Of a stretch of DNA of 64,000 nt, positions 6,601 through 13,139 are shown in pieces (position 1 is the first letter of the stretch; the number at the start of each line of letters is the position of its first letter). Origin of the DNA: JABSOG01 sp965277695. Lineage in GTDB: Bacteria; Pseudomonadota; Gammaproteobacteria; Enterobacterales; Alteromonadaceae. The DNA lies in the NCBI GenBank assembly GCA_965277695.1, contig CBDIDQ010000129.1, positions 1 to 64,000 on the forward strand, given 5' to 3'. Under the pieces are notes generated by a model. That model saw nothing but the letters and a program-made list of their open reading frames with translations. It did no database searches and was not told the origin of the DNA. The translations under genes and the position numbers were made by a program.

Positions 6601-9014
6601 ATATCAATATGCTCAGCTTCAAAGCCATTGACATCATAGCTGTAATATTCAGTGGTGATCAGCTTATCATTAGTGTCGAAAGTCTCAATTTTTTCAGCTC
6701 GCTGATTATGTGGCGCACGAAAGGTAGTACGGGTACGTAACCCCAATGGGCCAATGGCATCACGTACTCGTGGCAAAATAATAGCATTACCCTGTTCATC
6801 TATACCCGGCTCGCTCTGCTCACTGACAAAGCGTATTTCAGTGGTATCAGCACCCGCACCATGCTCACTTTTATAGGCGCGTTGTTGCTGATCATAATAC
6901 CAACTCGCGGCCCGCTGACCTTTGGCATCAATTTTCCCTGTCAATAACCCCAATTTTGTCACCGCGCTTTTGCAGGCTGCCATCGTCAGATAGTCATCAC
7001 CAACACACGGCCCATCATTAGCAAAGTACTGCACCGTACTATAGTTTGCTTCATCATAACGATAGCCAGTGGTGCTGCCATCCGGTTTGGTCACGGTAAT
7101 TAAACGCGCAAACTCGTCATATTGATAACTAAATGACCCAACAGGCGTCACCGCCTGATCAACCAAATCAGTGTTGTTTGGGTTTAACGTTAAAACAATT
7201 TGTCGGTTAAATTCATCGGTGATGGTGGTCTGGTTGCTCGCGGCATCGTGACTATAACTTAGCGTATTGCCTTGAGCACTGGTGGTTGCTGTTAATTTAC
7301 CAGCCACATCGTAGCTTTCAGTCGCACCAGAGAGTAGAGCCAGCATATAACCATCAGCCAATTGCGTCAGTCGGTACCCGCTAAATGTATTGGCCTGACC
7401 AATTAAGCGACTAGCGCTACATTGAAACGGCAAAGTCGTTGATGAGCAATCAAACAAATAATTACTTCTACTACGACCCGTTAATTTAACATAGCGGTTG
7501 TTAATCCATAGTGACTGGCTAGTGATATTAAACGTCCACTCACGTTTGCTTGAATGGTAAGACCGTCTTAATTGCAGTGGTGACTGATTACCCGCCGCAT
7601 AGTCAATGGCTGATTGCTGTTTAACACCAGTACGGATATTGATTGGATTACCCACCAAACAAGCCGGACCGGTGTTGGCTTCTGGGCAGCTGCTTTCTTC
7701 TTCGCCGCAAGCAGACTGAAGCCACTGTGTGCCAGCAAACAAAGTCGTAAACTCTTTGGTGTCAGGAATACAGCTTAAATGGCCAAATCTCCCTACGCTG
7801 AAAACACCGTTAGACATCCGCAGACGCAAATCAGCTGCCAACGCCGGATAGCTGGTGACAAAACCCGCCGGTAGCGGTCCACCCAACGCCCTATTATCTA
7901 GCAGAATTAAGTCATCTAAATCCTTGTCGTTCCAAACAGCATAAAACCCGGCGGGAATATCCCCTGTCAGTTTATTATTACGGCCATTAAACGCTTCGAT
8001 ATGATCAAAACGAATAAACGTTGCTGGTATGTTGCCGGTCAATTGATTATCGTTAAAATAAAAATACACCAAATTCGTCAGTTGACCCAACGCGTCAGGC
8101 AGATGGCCACTGAACGCGTTTTTGTCCAGGCGAAGGTCCTGCAAATCAGTCAAATTGCCCAAAGCAGCAGGGATATTACCGTTGAGTAAGTTATCACTCA
8201 CTAATAACTGCTTTAAATGACTCAAATCACCTAACGAGTCAGGCAGGTCGCCAGTTAACTGGTTACTGCTCAGATGTAATTCCCGCAGGTTGACCAAGTT
8301 GCCTAAAGCAGCCGGTATACCGTCGGTTAATTGATTGGCTGCCAAACGTAAATAACGCAGCTGACTCAGCTGCCCTAATGAATTCGGTATATGACCAGTT
8401 AAAGCATTACCCTCAAGGTGCAGAAAAGATAATCTGCTTAGGTTACCTAAAGCTTCAGGAATATCGCCTGTTAAGCCGTTATTGCTGAGATTCAAATAGG
8501 TGAGCTGGGGCAAATTACCGATTGACGCTGGAATACTGCCCGTGAGCGAATTATTTGATAAATATAATTCCGTCAAATGAATCAAATTATCAATGCTATC
8601 TGGAATGCTGCCACTTATTGAGTTCCCCGATAAAACCGCCACTTTTAAATGAAGCAAATCAGTGATAAAACCGATATCCCCGCTTAACGAATGTCCAGAA
8701 ATCGATAACCGCTCCAGTTTGCTCATACCGCCCAATAAACTCACGCTACCTCCTTTACCCACCGGCGGTAACCATATACTGACGATATTATGCATCTGCG
8801 CAATCGCACTCGCGCCATGTTTTGACACATCAGCACTTCGACAGGTCACAGAGGATAATCGACAAATTTCCTCAGCCGATAAGACCACCTCAGCGTCACC
8901 ATATAATGCATTAAACGCGGCCACTTCTTCAGCAGGTAAAGAGAGATAGTAGACCTCAGCTTTTGCGATGGTGAAGGCAAAAAAACAAGCGAGAAATGCC
9001 AAAATGCGACACAT
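3672..9014 (-). CDS. Secreted LRR-RHS repeat protein, probable polymorphic toxin (1780 aa)
   Basis: A Sec-type signal peptide (residues 1-19) leads to a leucine-rich-repeat domain (about 75-400) of the plant-like LxGxIPxxLGxL type, with around a dozen repeats of roughly 24 residues. A Cys-containing linker (about 430-460) precedes a long RHS/YD-repeat shell (about 465-1500, many GxxYxYDxxGRL units). The conserved core ends at HNDHLGTPKLLTN, YDAESGLHYNWFRYYDP and DPRGL (about residue 1620). The final 158 residues are unrelated to the tail of the pseudogene at 636 and form the variable tail, with a glycine-rich hydrophobic middle and a C-terminal DCGCQR. RHS shells encapsulate a toxic C-terminus; the LRR could bind a target surface. 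Start: ATG with GGAG spaced correctly. An immunity-like gene overlaps its stop. Confidence 0.9.
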   Translation of the reverse strand: MCRILAFLACFFAFTIAKAEVYYLSLPAEEVAAFNALYGDAEVVLSAEEICRLSSVTCRSADVSKHGASAIAQMHNIVSIWLPPVGKGGSVSLLGGMSKLERLSISGHSLSGDIGFITDLLHLKVAVLSGNSISGSIPDSIDNLIHLTELYLSNNSLTGSIPASIGNLPQLTYLNLSNNGLTGDIPEALGNLSRLSFLHLEGNALTGHIPNSLGQLSQLRYLRLAANQLTDGIPAALGNLVNLRELHLSSNQLTGDLPDSLGDLSHLKQLLVSDNLLNGNIPAALGNLTDLQDLRLDKNAFSGHLPDALGQLTNLVYFYFNDNQLTGNIPATFIRFDHIEAFNGRNNKLTGDIPAGFYAVWNDKDLDDLILLDNRALGGPLPAGFVTSYPALAADLRLRMSNGVFSVGRFGHLSCIPDTKEFTTLFAGTQWLQSACGEEESSCPEANTGPACLVGNPINIRTGVKQQSAIDYAAGNQSPLQLRRSYHSSKREWTFNITSQSLWINNRYVKLTGRSRSNYLFDCSSTTLPFQCSASRLIGQANTFSGYRLTQLADGYMLALLSGATESYDVAGKLTATTSAQGNTLSYSHDAASNQTTITDEFNRQIVLTLNPNNTDLVDQAVTPVGSFSYQYDEFARLITVTKPDGSTTGYRYDEANYSTVQYFANDGPCVGDDYLTMAACKSAVTKLGLLTGKIDAKGQRAASWYYDQQQRAYKSEHGAGADTTEIRFVSEQSEPGIDEQGNAIILPRVRDAIGPLGLRTRTTFRAPHNQRAEKIETFDTNDKLITTEYYSYDVNGFEAEHIDINGIKTQFSRDTDGREKSRIEYADTDNARVITTSYSGSTTKPTSITTPENRVVIGYINHNSGLLLSQQSITDVINNQQRTTSFSYNAAGQLMSIDGPRSDVNDITRFEYNAQGFKTKTTNALGHTTSVTAFNSFGQPITIIDENSVTTTLSYDLMGRVISSQRAGATEYFEYDLTGALIKSTLANGNVIQYEYDAAGRLTAIQDNAANRIEYQLDAAGNQLSTAINSSDGSLLQTQQRLFDQFNRLIKITNGTNNETLLSYLSNGQLDKTTDALANNTRNHYDSLQRLTEIHDPAEGKTAFSYDNAGRTTAITDATGKTTAYSYNGFGELTKQVSPDTGQTNRSYDSAGNLMSEIDARGITVSYQYDALNRVTQVSYPDSGENITFTYDSVANNNKGIGRLTGIVDASGHRQLRYGSQGQLLQETYMIAEQSYTSAYQYDSAGQLIGMTYPSGRQVDLTLNTQGQIKAISTTASVANTTAQTVLSDAAYLPFGPTRQFTHGNGLLNTLNYDQDYQLISQTLTGLKNQQLVYSATGNITAINQQDSNQTFAYDKLSRLVGATGEYGSLAYSYDAIGNRLSKTDNANSSNKKVANYHYREGSHHLGKITIGDVEQMNSLFSQFNQARRMSSVTNRQMITNYLYDSRGLRVSKTVPGSQIHYHYEPGGLLIGESNGQGIWQKEYLYFNAQLIAMIDYSGVGNAVTNDSAGQIYYAHNDHLGTPKLLTNSAAKPVWQASYTPFGLATINADVDNNGVAVTLNIRFPGQYYDAESGLHYNWFRYYDPAIGRYVTSDPIGLAGGINTYGYVGGNPVGFVDPRGLFGIDDVWAGVYWATGEWSPSQNTVNFSAGLGDGLLLGFGDDFRSLAGINGVNQCSSAYQYGGYVSFAAGGARLIYAGLVKGGSILASSGAAASAFRGRVKFGFRLGFGRNWRKPNLSKYKTDDALRQASGRSNKAINTYGAGVATASAADGNDCGCQR

Positions 9015-9114
9015 TTAAAAACTCCTTTAATCAAGACTTTAAGATAAGCACTTATCAGAAACGCGGCCAACTATACCTTAAGATTGAATCGGGTCAAGTG
9101 AGCAATTTAAAACC

Positions 9115-9213
9115 ATGAAATATCGATGGCAAATCGCCGAAGGAGAGCCTGTAGATAGCGGATTTATGCCCGGATGTATCAAATTATCGGGTTGCAGAAA
9201 TAACGGGATTTAG
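9115..9213 (+). CDS. Short divergent ORF, leader shared with 1645 (32 aa)
   Basis: The first codons (MKYRWQ) match those at 1645. The sequences then part, here reading IAEGEPVDSGFMPGC before a stop. It lies divergently from the RHS gene in the duplicated upstream region, whose pair at 1483-1660 is almost identical for about 170 bp. It may be a fragment of a gene truncated by the hairpin element that follows. Little evidence for expression. Confidence 0.2.
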   Translation: MKYRWQIAEGEPVDSGFMPGCIKLSGCRNNGI

Positions 9214-9236
9214 ATAGCGGGATTTGAATTAAAAAT

Positions 9237-9408
9237 GTAACTATTCAGCGCAATTGGTAACTCTGTGGATAAATGGCACGATACAATGTAGGAGGGCCGT
9301 CTCGGCGCGATTTGTGCCGAAGGCGCAACGGTTTTTTGAAATGGCTACGCCATTTATCGCGGCGAGACGCCCCTCCTACCACGAATTATCCACAAGCTGA
9401 ATAGTTAC
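9237..9408. mobile_element. Hairpin MITE with 13-bp perfect terminal inverted repeats
   Basis: GTAACTATTCAGC (9237-9249) and GCTGAATAGTTAC (9396-9408) are perfect inverted ends, and TTAAAAAT flanks both sides (9229-9236 and 9409-9416), an 8-bp target duplication. Inside, TAGGAGGGCCGTCTCGGCGC pairs with GCGGCGAGACGCCCCTCCTA with few mismatches, giving a hairpin about 170 bp long. GTGGATAA/TTATCCAC form a further inner repeat. No coding capacity. Partial copies are at 85-227, 2592-2615 and perhaps 53981-54005. Confidence 0.88.
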
Positions 9409-9499
9409 TTAAAAATAAACATCGCGGCGAAATACTTCTTCGCCGCCAATGCTTATCGACAATAAAAAACACACAGCCTAGGCAGTATGACCCACTTAT

Positions 9500-9847
9500 T
9501 TACGATGCTGACGGTACACTATGTGCTTGCTTCGGTGCATCAAGAATATCGGTTAAAACAGCAACCCATTCTCCTTGGCTTACAGTACCTCCGCTAGCCC
9601 CGATCCCAAGTGCCTCTCCGCCCATACATCCACCTATAATATTTCCATTATAGGCCGTGACGCTCGGGTGATGCTTGAAATTTGCGATGCCCATACTAAC
9701 CTGAGTAAGTGTACCAAGTTGTAAAGCCGTACCCACAAACCCACCGTCAATTGACACGCTGCCATCAGCAGCAATCTCCATATCAAAACTATATGAAGGT
9801 GAATTTCCCCATTTTTGGTTAACTCGCCAAGTGCCTTGTAAACTCAT
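9500..9847 (-). CDS. Small soluble protein of unknown function (115 aa)
   Basis: The ATG at 9847 has TTGAGG upstream. Longer forms of the frame start in a poorly coding AT-rich stretch and are less likely. The protein begins MSLQGTWRVNQKW and alternates polar and hydrophobic residues with many glycines (ADGSVSIDGGFVG, GGCMGGEALGIG), as in a small beta-barrel or lipocalin/avidin-like fold; that fold guess is inference. It has no signal peptide or membrane helix. It stands alone between the toxin locus and the trpS operon, and I do not recognise a family. Confidence 0.6.
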   Translation of the reverse strand: MSLQGTWRVNQKWGNSPSYSFDMEIAADGSVSIDGGFVGTALQLGTLTQVSMGIANFKHHPSVTAYNGNIIGGCMGGEALGIGASGGTVSQGEWVAVLTDILDAPKQAHSVPSAS

Positions 9848-9988
9848 AATAATTAACCTCAATTTTATCCACTTAATTAAATAACCAATGATGATTAATC
9901 CCTTGGTCAATAAAGTTAATTGAGAGATCGAAGTTCAATGTGTTCCCAACCAACATTGAATAGTCTAATCACTGGCTTGAGGTTTATG

Positions 9989-10028
9989 TATTACGACCTA
10001 TTACGCCCTATTACAGCTTATTACACCA
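9989..10028. repeat. Four 10-bp iterons downstream of trpS
   Basis: TATTACGACC, TATTACGCCC, TATTACAGCT and TATTACACCA follow each other with exact 10-bp spacing. The related array 12521-12550 at the other end of the operon is in inverted orientation, and 14 bases (CTATTACAGCTTAT, 10008-10021) are exactly complementary to 12517-12530. One helical turn per unit would place every unit on the same DNA face. Confidence 0.75.
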
Positions 10029-10057
10029 TGCTTAGTTCGGCGCTTAATTAACCGGCT

Positions 10058-11065
10058 TTAAACCACACTCGCCACTAAACCAATCGCTTCGTGCGCTTTT
10101 TTAAGCGTCACAGCAGCACGGGCAGAGGCTTTTTCAGCGCCTTCTTTCATCACTGAATTAAGCAACGTCATATCATCACGATACTCGTGGAAACGCGCTT
10201 GTAATGGTGTGAGGAAATCAACTACGGCGTCAGCCACATCACCTTTAAGATGACCATACATTTTGCCTTCGTAATCAGGCACCAATGACTCGATACTTTT
10301 GTCAGTGGTGCAAGACAATAAAGTCAGCAGGTTAGATACACCGGGCTTTTCTTCAACGTCAAAATAAATCCGGGCTTGCTCGTCGGAGTCAGTTACGGCG
10401 CGTTTGATTTTCTTCGCCACTTTTTTCGGCTCTTCAAGCAAACCAATAAAGTTGTTGGTGTTGTCATCAGATTTCGACATTTTCTTAGTCGGGTCCTGTA
10501 AGCTCATGATTTTCGCGCCAAGCTTGGGAATATACGGTTCTGGCACTTTGAAGGTTTCGCCATATAAGTTATTGAAACGAGTGGCAATATCACGGGCCAG
10601 CTCAAGATGCTGCTTTTGGTCTTGACCAACGGGCACATCATCAGCGGCATATAACAAAATATCGGCAGCCATCAATACCGGATAGCTGAATAATCCGACG
10701 TTGATATTGCTGACATTTTTTTGCGATTTATCTTTAAACTGAGTCATCCGATTGAGTTCACCCATCTGGGCATAACAGTTCAATAGCCAAGCCAGTTGGG
10801 AGTGTTGCGGCACATGAGATTGCATAAAGGTTGGGTGTTGTTTCGGGTCGACACCACAGGCCAATAATAAGGCCAATGAATCAAGGCTGGCATTGTGTAA
10901 TTTCTGCGGGTCTTGTCTAACGGTGATGGCATGTAAATCAACCAGTGTATAGAAACACTCATGAGTTTCTTGCATCGACACCCATTGTTTCAGGGCACCC
11001 ATGTAGTTACCAATTGTTAATCCACCTGAGGGCTGAATGCCACTTAATACTATGGGTTTAGTCAT
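10058..11065 (-). CDS. trpS: Tryptophanyl-tRNA synthetase
   Basis: This class I aminoacyl-tRNA synthetase charges tRNA-Trp with tryptophan in the cytoplasm. The 335-residue length matches bacterial TrpRS (about 330). The HIGH-equivalent motif is TIGN (residues 17-20) after SGIQPSGGL. The KMSKS loop is at 195-199. GELNRMTQFKDK and the DILLYAADDVPVGQDQ tryptophan-site segment are typical. The ATG has AGAAGAGA upstream. It is the last gene of rpe-gph-trpS, 14 bp after gph, an order shared with enterobacteria and relatives. The 10-bp iterons lie just beyond its stop. Confidence 0.97.
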   Translation of the reverse strand: MTKPIVLSGIQPSGGLTIGNYMGALKQWVSMQETHECFYTLVDLHAITVRQDPQKLHNASLDSLALLLACGVDPKQHPTFMQSHVPQHSQLAWLLNCYAQMGELNRMTQFKDKSQKNVSNINVGLFSYPVLMAADILLYAADDVPVGQDQKQHLELARDIATRFNNLYGETFKVPEPYIPKLGAKIMSLQDPTKKMSKSDDNTNNFIGLLEEPKKVAKKIKRAVTDSDEQARIYFDVEEKPGVSNLLTLLSCTTDKSIESLVPDYEGKMYGHLKGDVADAVVDFLTPLQARFHEYRDDMTLLNSVMKEGAEKASARAAVTLKKAHEAIGLVASVV

Positions 11066-11079
11066 ATTGTTATTCTCTT

Positions 11080-11775
11080 CTATTTAATCACTGAATAAAG
11101 CTGGCCGAAATCATCAAGGATATATTTCGGACTATAATCTTCGGGGTTAATGCCCTGATGATAACCATAAGTGACAAAAGCCCGGTCAACCCCGGCTTGT
11201 TGTGCACTGAGCAAATCATTTTTTGAATCCCCCACCAGCAATAACTGTGACGGCTTTAACGATAGTTGTTCAAGGATATGCAGCATCGGTAAAGGGTGGG
11301 GTTTCTTATGGCTCAAGTCATCACCGCACACGATAATATCAAACGTGTGGTGAATATCTAATGCTTTTAATAACAACAGGGTATATTTTCGCGCTTTGTT
11401 GGTCACCAACGCCATTTTCTGTCCGCTACCGCGTAACTTGGCCAGCGTTGCCGCCACATTGGGATAGAGCGCACTGTTTTGATCAATATTGTCTAGGTAA
11501 AACTGCAAAAACAAACTGACCGCTTTGGCACGTACTTGCGGGTCAAGATTTGGCTCAACACTAAAATCACGGCTAAGCACCCGCGCCACCAAAGTTTCGA
11601 TACCATCACCAATCCACAAACGCACATCATCAATAGTGACAGGCGGCAATGATAATGACTCAAGCATCAAATTGGCAACATTAAACAAGTCCGGCACCGA
11701 ATCGACGAGGGTGCCATCCAAATCAAACGCAATGGCCTGATACGCTCTTTCAGTCTGAGGTTTAAGCGTCGACAT
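11080..11775 (-). CDS. gph: Phosphoglycolate phosphatase, HAD family
   Basis: It hydrolyses 2-phosphoglycolate, a by-product of DNA 3'-end repair and oxygenation reactions, to glycolate. The HAD motifs are present: motif I FDLDGT (17-22, catalytic Asp 18 and 20), motif II Thr in ALVTNKARK, motif III Lys and motif IV GDSKNDLLSA. The cap domain lies between motifs I and II. The ATG at 11775 lies inside the end of rpe (14-bp overlap) and gives 231 residues, the usual size; starting at 11802 would overlap rpe further and add a non-conserved leader. It is translationally coupled between rpe and trpS. Confidence 0.93.
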   Translation of the reverse strand: MSTLKPQTERAYQAIAFDLDGTLVDSVPDLFNVANLMLESLSLPPVTIDDVRLWIGDGIETLVARVLSRDFSVEPNLDPQVRAKAVSLFLQFYLDNIDQNSALYPNVAATLAKLRGSGQKMALVTNKARKYTLLLLKALDIHHTFDIIVCGDDLSHKKPHPLPMLHILEQLSLKPSQLLLVGDSKNDLLSAQQAGVDRAFVTYGYHQGINPEDYSPKYILDDFGQLYSVIK

Positions 11776-12436
11776 TAGCCAACTCACTGCGCATCTGGTC
11801 AATCACTACTTTATAATCCGGTTGATTGAAAATCGCTGAACCCGCCACAAACATATCAGCACCGGCTTGTGCAATTTCGCGGATATTATTGACGTTAACG
11901 CCACCATCCACTTCAAGACGAATGTCGTGATCACAGTTATCAATGCGCTTGCGTACCCGGCGTAGCTTTTCTAATGTGCGGGGAATAAAGGACTGACCGC
12001 CAAAACCCGGATTCACTGACATCAGCAAAATCACATCAAGCTTGTCCATCACATGTTCAAGGGTATGCAGCGGGGTTGCCGGGTTAAAAACTAAACCCGC
12101 TTTACAGCCTTTGTCTTTAATCAGTTGCAGGCTGCGGTCGATATGCTCAGAGGCTTCCGGGTGAAAAGTAATAATCGATGCCCCGGCATCAGCAAACATT
12201 TCAATCATGCGGTCGACAGGTTTTACCATCAAATGCACATCAATTGGCGCAGTCACACCATGCTTGCGTAACGCTGAACACACCATAGGACCGATAGTTA
12301 GGTTTGGTACATAGTGATTGTCCATCACGTCAAAATGCACCACATCGGCCCCGTCTGCCAGTACCTTGTCTACATCTTCGCCAAGACGGGCAAAATTAGC
12401 GGATAAAATCGAGGGGGCTATCAGATAATCTTTCAT
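11762..12436 (-). CDS. rpe: Ribulose-phosphate 3-epimerase
   Basis: It interconverts ribulose 5-phosphate and xylulose 5-phosphate in the pentose phosphate pathway. It has the (beta/alpha)8 barrel signatures: LIAPSILSANFARLGED at the N-terminus, HFDVMDNHYVPNLTIGP with metal-binding His and Asp, DVHLMV, MSVNPGFGGQ and the phosphate-binding EVDGGVN and AGSAIF segments. The start at MKDYLIAPS gives 225 residues, the same as the E. coli enzyme. A TTG nine codons upstream is open but lacks a Shine-Dalgarno sequence. It is the first gene of the rpe-gph-trpS operon, with a 10-bp iteron array about 85 bp upstream. Confidence 0.96.
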   Translation of the reverse strand: MKDYLIAPSILSANFARLGEDVDKVLADGADVVHFDVMDNHYVPNLTIGPMVCSALRKHGVTAPIDVHLMVKPVDRMIEMFADAGASIITFHPEASEHIDRSLQLIKDKGCKAGLVFNPATPLHTLEHVMDKLDVILLMSVNPGFGGQSFIPRTLEKLRRVRKRIDNCDHDIRLEVDGGVNVNNIREIAQAGADMFVAGSAIFNQPDYKVVIDQMRSELANVDA

Positions 12437-12520
12437 TTGAGGGCTCTTGAGGTTATTAGTCAATTAAATTAGGAGCACAGGATTTTAACAGTAAAAGCGG
12501 CTGAGGCAAAACGGTCATAA

Positions 12521-12550
12521 GCTGTAATAGTCTGTAATACAAGGTAATAG
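12521..12550. repeat. Three 10-bp iterons upstream of rpe
   Basis: GCTGTAATAG, TCTGTAATAC and AAGGTAATAG run in exact 10-bp register in the presumed promoter region of rpe-gph-trpS. They mirror the array 9989-10028 downstream of the operon and resemble the units upstream of prfB (40271-40310). Regulatory binding is possible but unproven. Confidence 0.65.
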
Positions 12551-12646
12551 AAACGAATACTGGGCTGGTCTAAGCTGTTTAGTAACGCAATAAGCCAACG
12601 ACATTGGCTTTATTACTAACATTAGATAACCAGCGAGGATTTTAAA

Positions 12647-13057
12647 ATGGATACTGCAAATACCAGCAATGAACAGACCACACCAACAAATGGGTCCGAG
12701 ACAGTGTACTTACCGATGAGATGCCAATTCGGCGTACAGTCTGAGAATATGATCCCCCCCACCCAAGAAAGTGGAAACCTTCAAAACATGGGGAAATTAC
12801 ATTTTAAAAAAGGAAAGTGCGGTGACGGCACTGTAATCAATTTTGAAATTATACATGACAATTTTAGCTCCGGCACCTCGTGGTTTGGTTGCAACGCCCC
12901 TGATTATGTTACGGTAACGCCACTCGACCCAGATACACCAACAAAAGGAAGCATTACACTAACAAACCTTCCTAAAACAGGCACGATATGCATTTCATTC
13001 ACTCTGTATAGCGAAGGCGGCGATAGATTCGACCCCCAAATCATTATCCAGCAATAA
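12647..13057 (+). CDS. Small soluble protein of unknown function (136 aa)
   Basis: ATG with GCGAGGA upstream, and a terminator directly downstream, make this a well-delimited single-gene unit. The protein has a Thr/Asn-rich N-terminus, four cysteines (in MRC, KKGKC, FGC and TIC) and a beta-rich look, including ITLTNLPKTGTICISFTLY. There is no signal peptide. The segment SSGTSWFGCNAPDYVTVTP and the ending FDPQIIIQQ suggest an immunoglobulin-like or beta-sandwich fold, which is inference. No family recognised. It runs opposite to rpe and converges on the kinase gene. Confidence 0.65.
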   Translation: MDTANTSNEQTTPTNGSETVYLPMRCQFGVQSENMIPPTQESGNLQNMGKLHFKKGKCGDGTVINFEIIHDNFSSGTSWFGCNAPDYVTVTPLDPDTPTKGSITLTNLPKTGTICISFTLYSEGGDRFDPQIIIQQ

Positions 13058-13076
13058 CAGCTAAAGCAAAAACTGG

Positions 13077-13104
13077 CAGGGCAAAACTCAATTGCCCTGT
13101 TTTC
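13077..13104 (+). terminator. Rho-independent terminator
   Basis: CAGGGCAA (13077-13084) pairs with TTGCCCTG (13092-13099) around a 7-base loop and is followed by TTTTC. It ends the 12647-13057 unit. The T-rich repeats after it (CCTTTTACTTA, 13110-13145, period 11) run into the 3' end of the kinase gene on the other strand. Confidence 0.8.
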
Positions 13105-13139
13105 ATTTACTTACCTTTTACTGACCTTTTACTTACCTT

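Noticed and set aside
8846..9070. Minus-strand ORF of 74 codons overlapping the RHS start
   Set aside because: It is another frame across the RHS signal and promoter. A similar frame in the copy at 1600 is only open by chance and joins the RHS core after the deletion.
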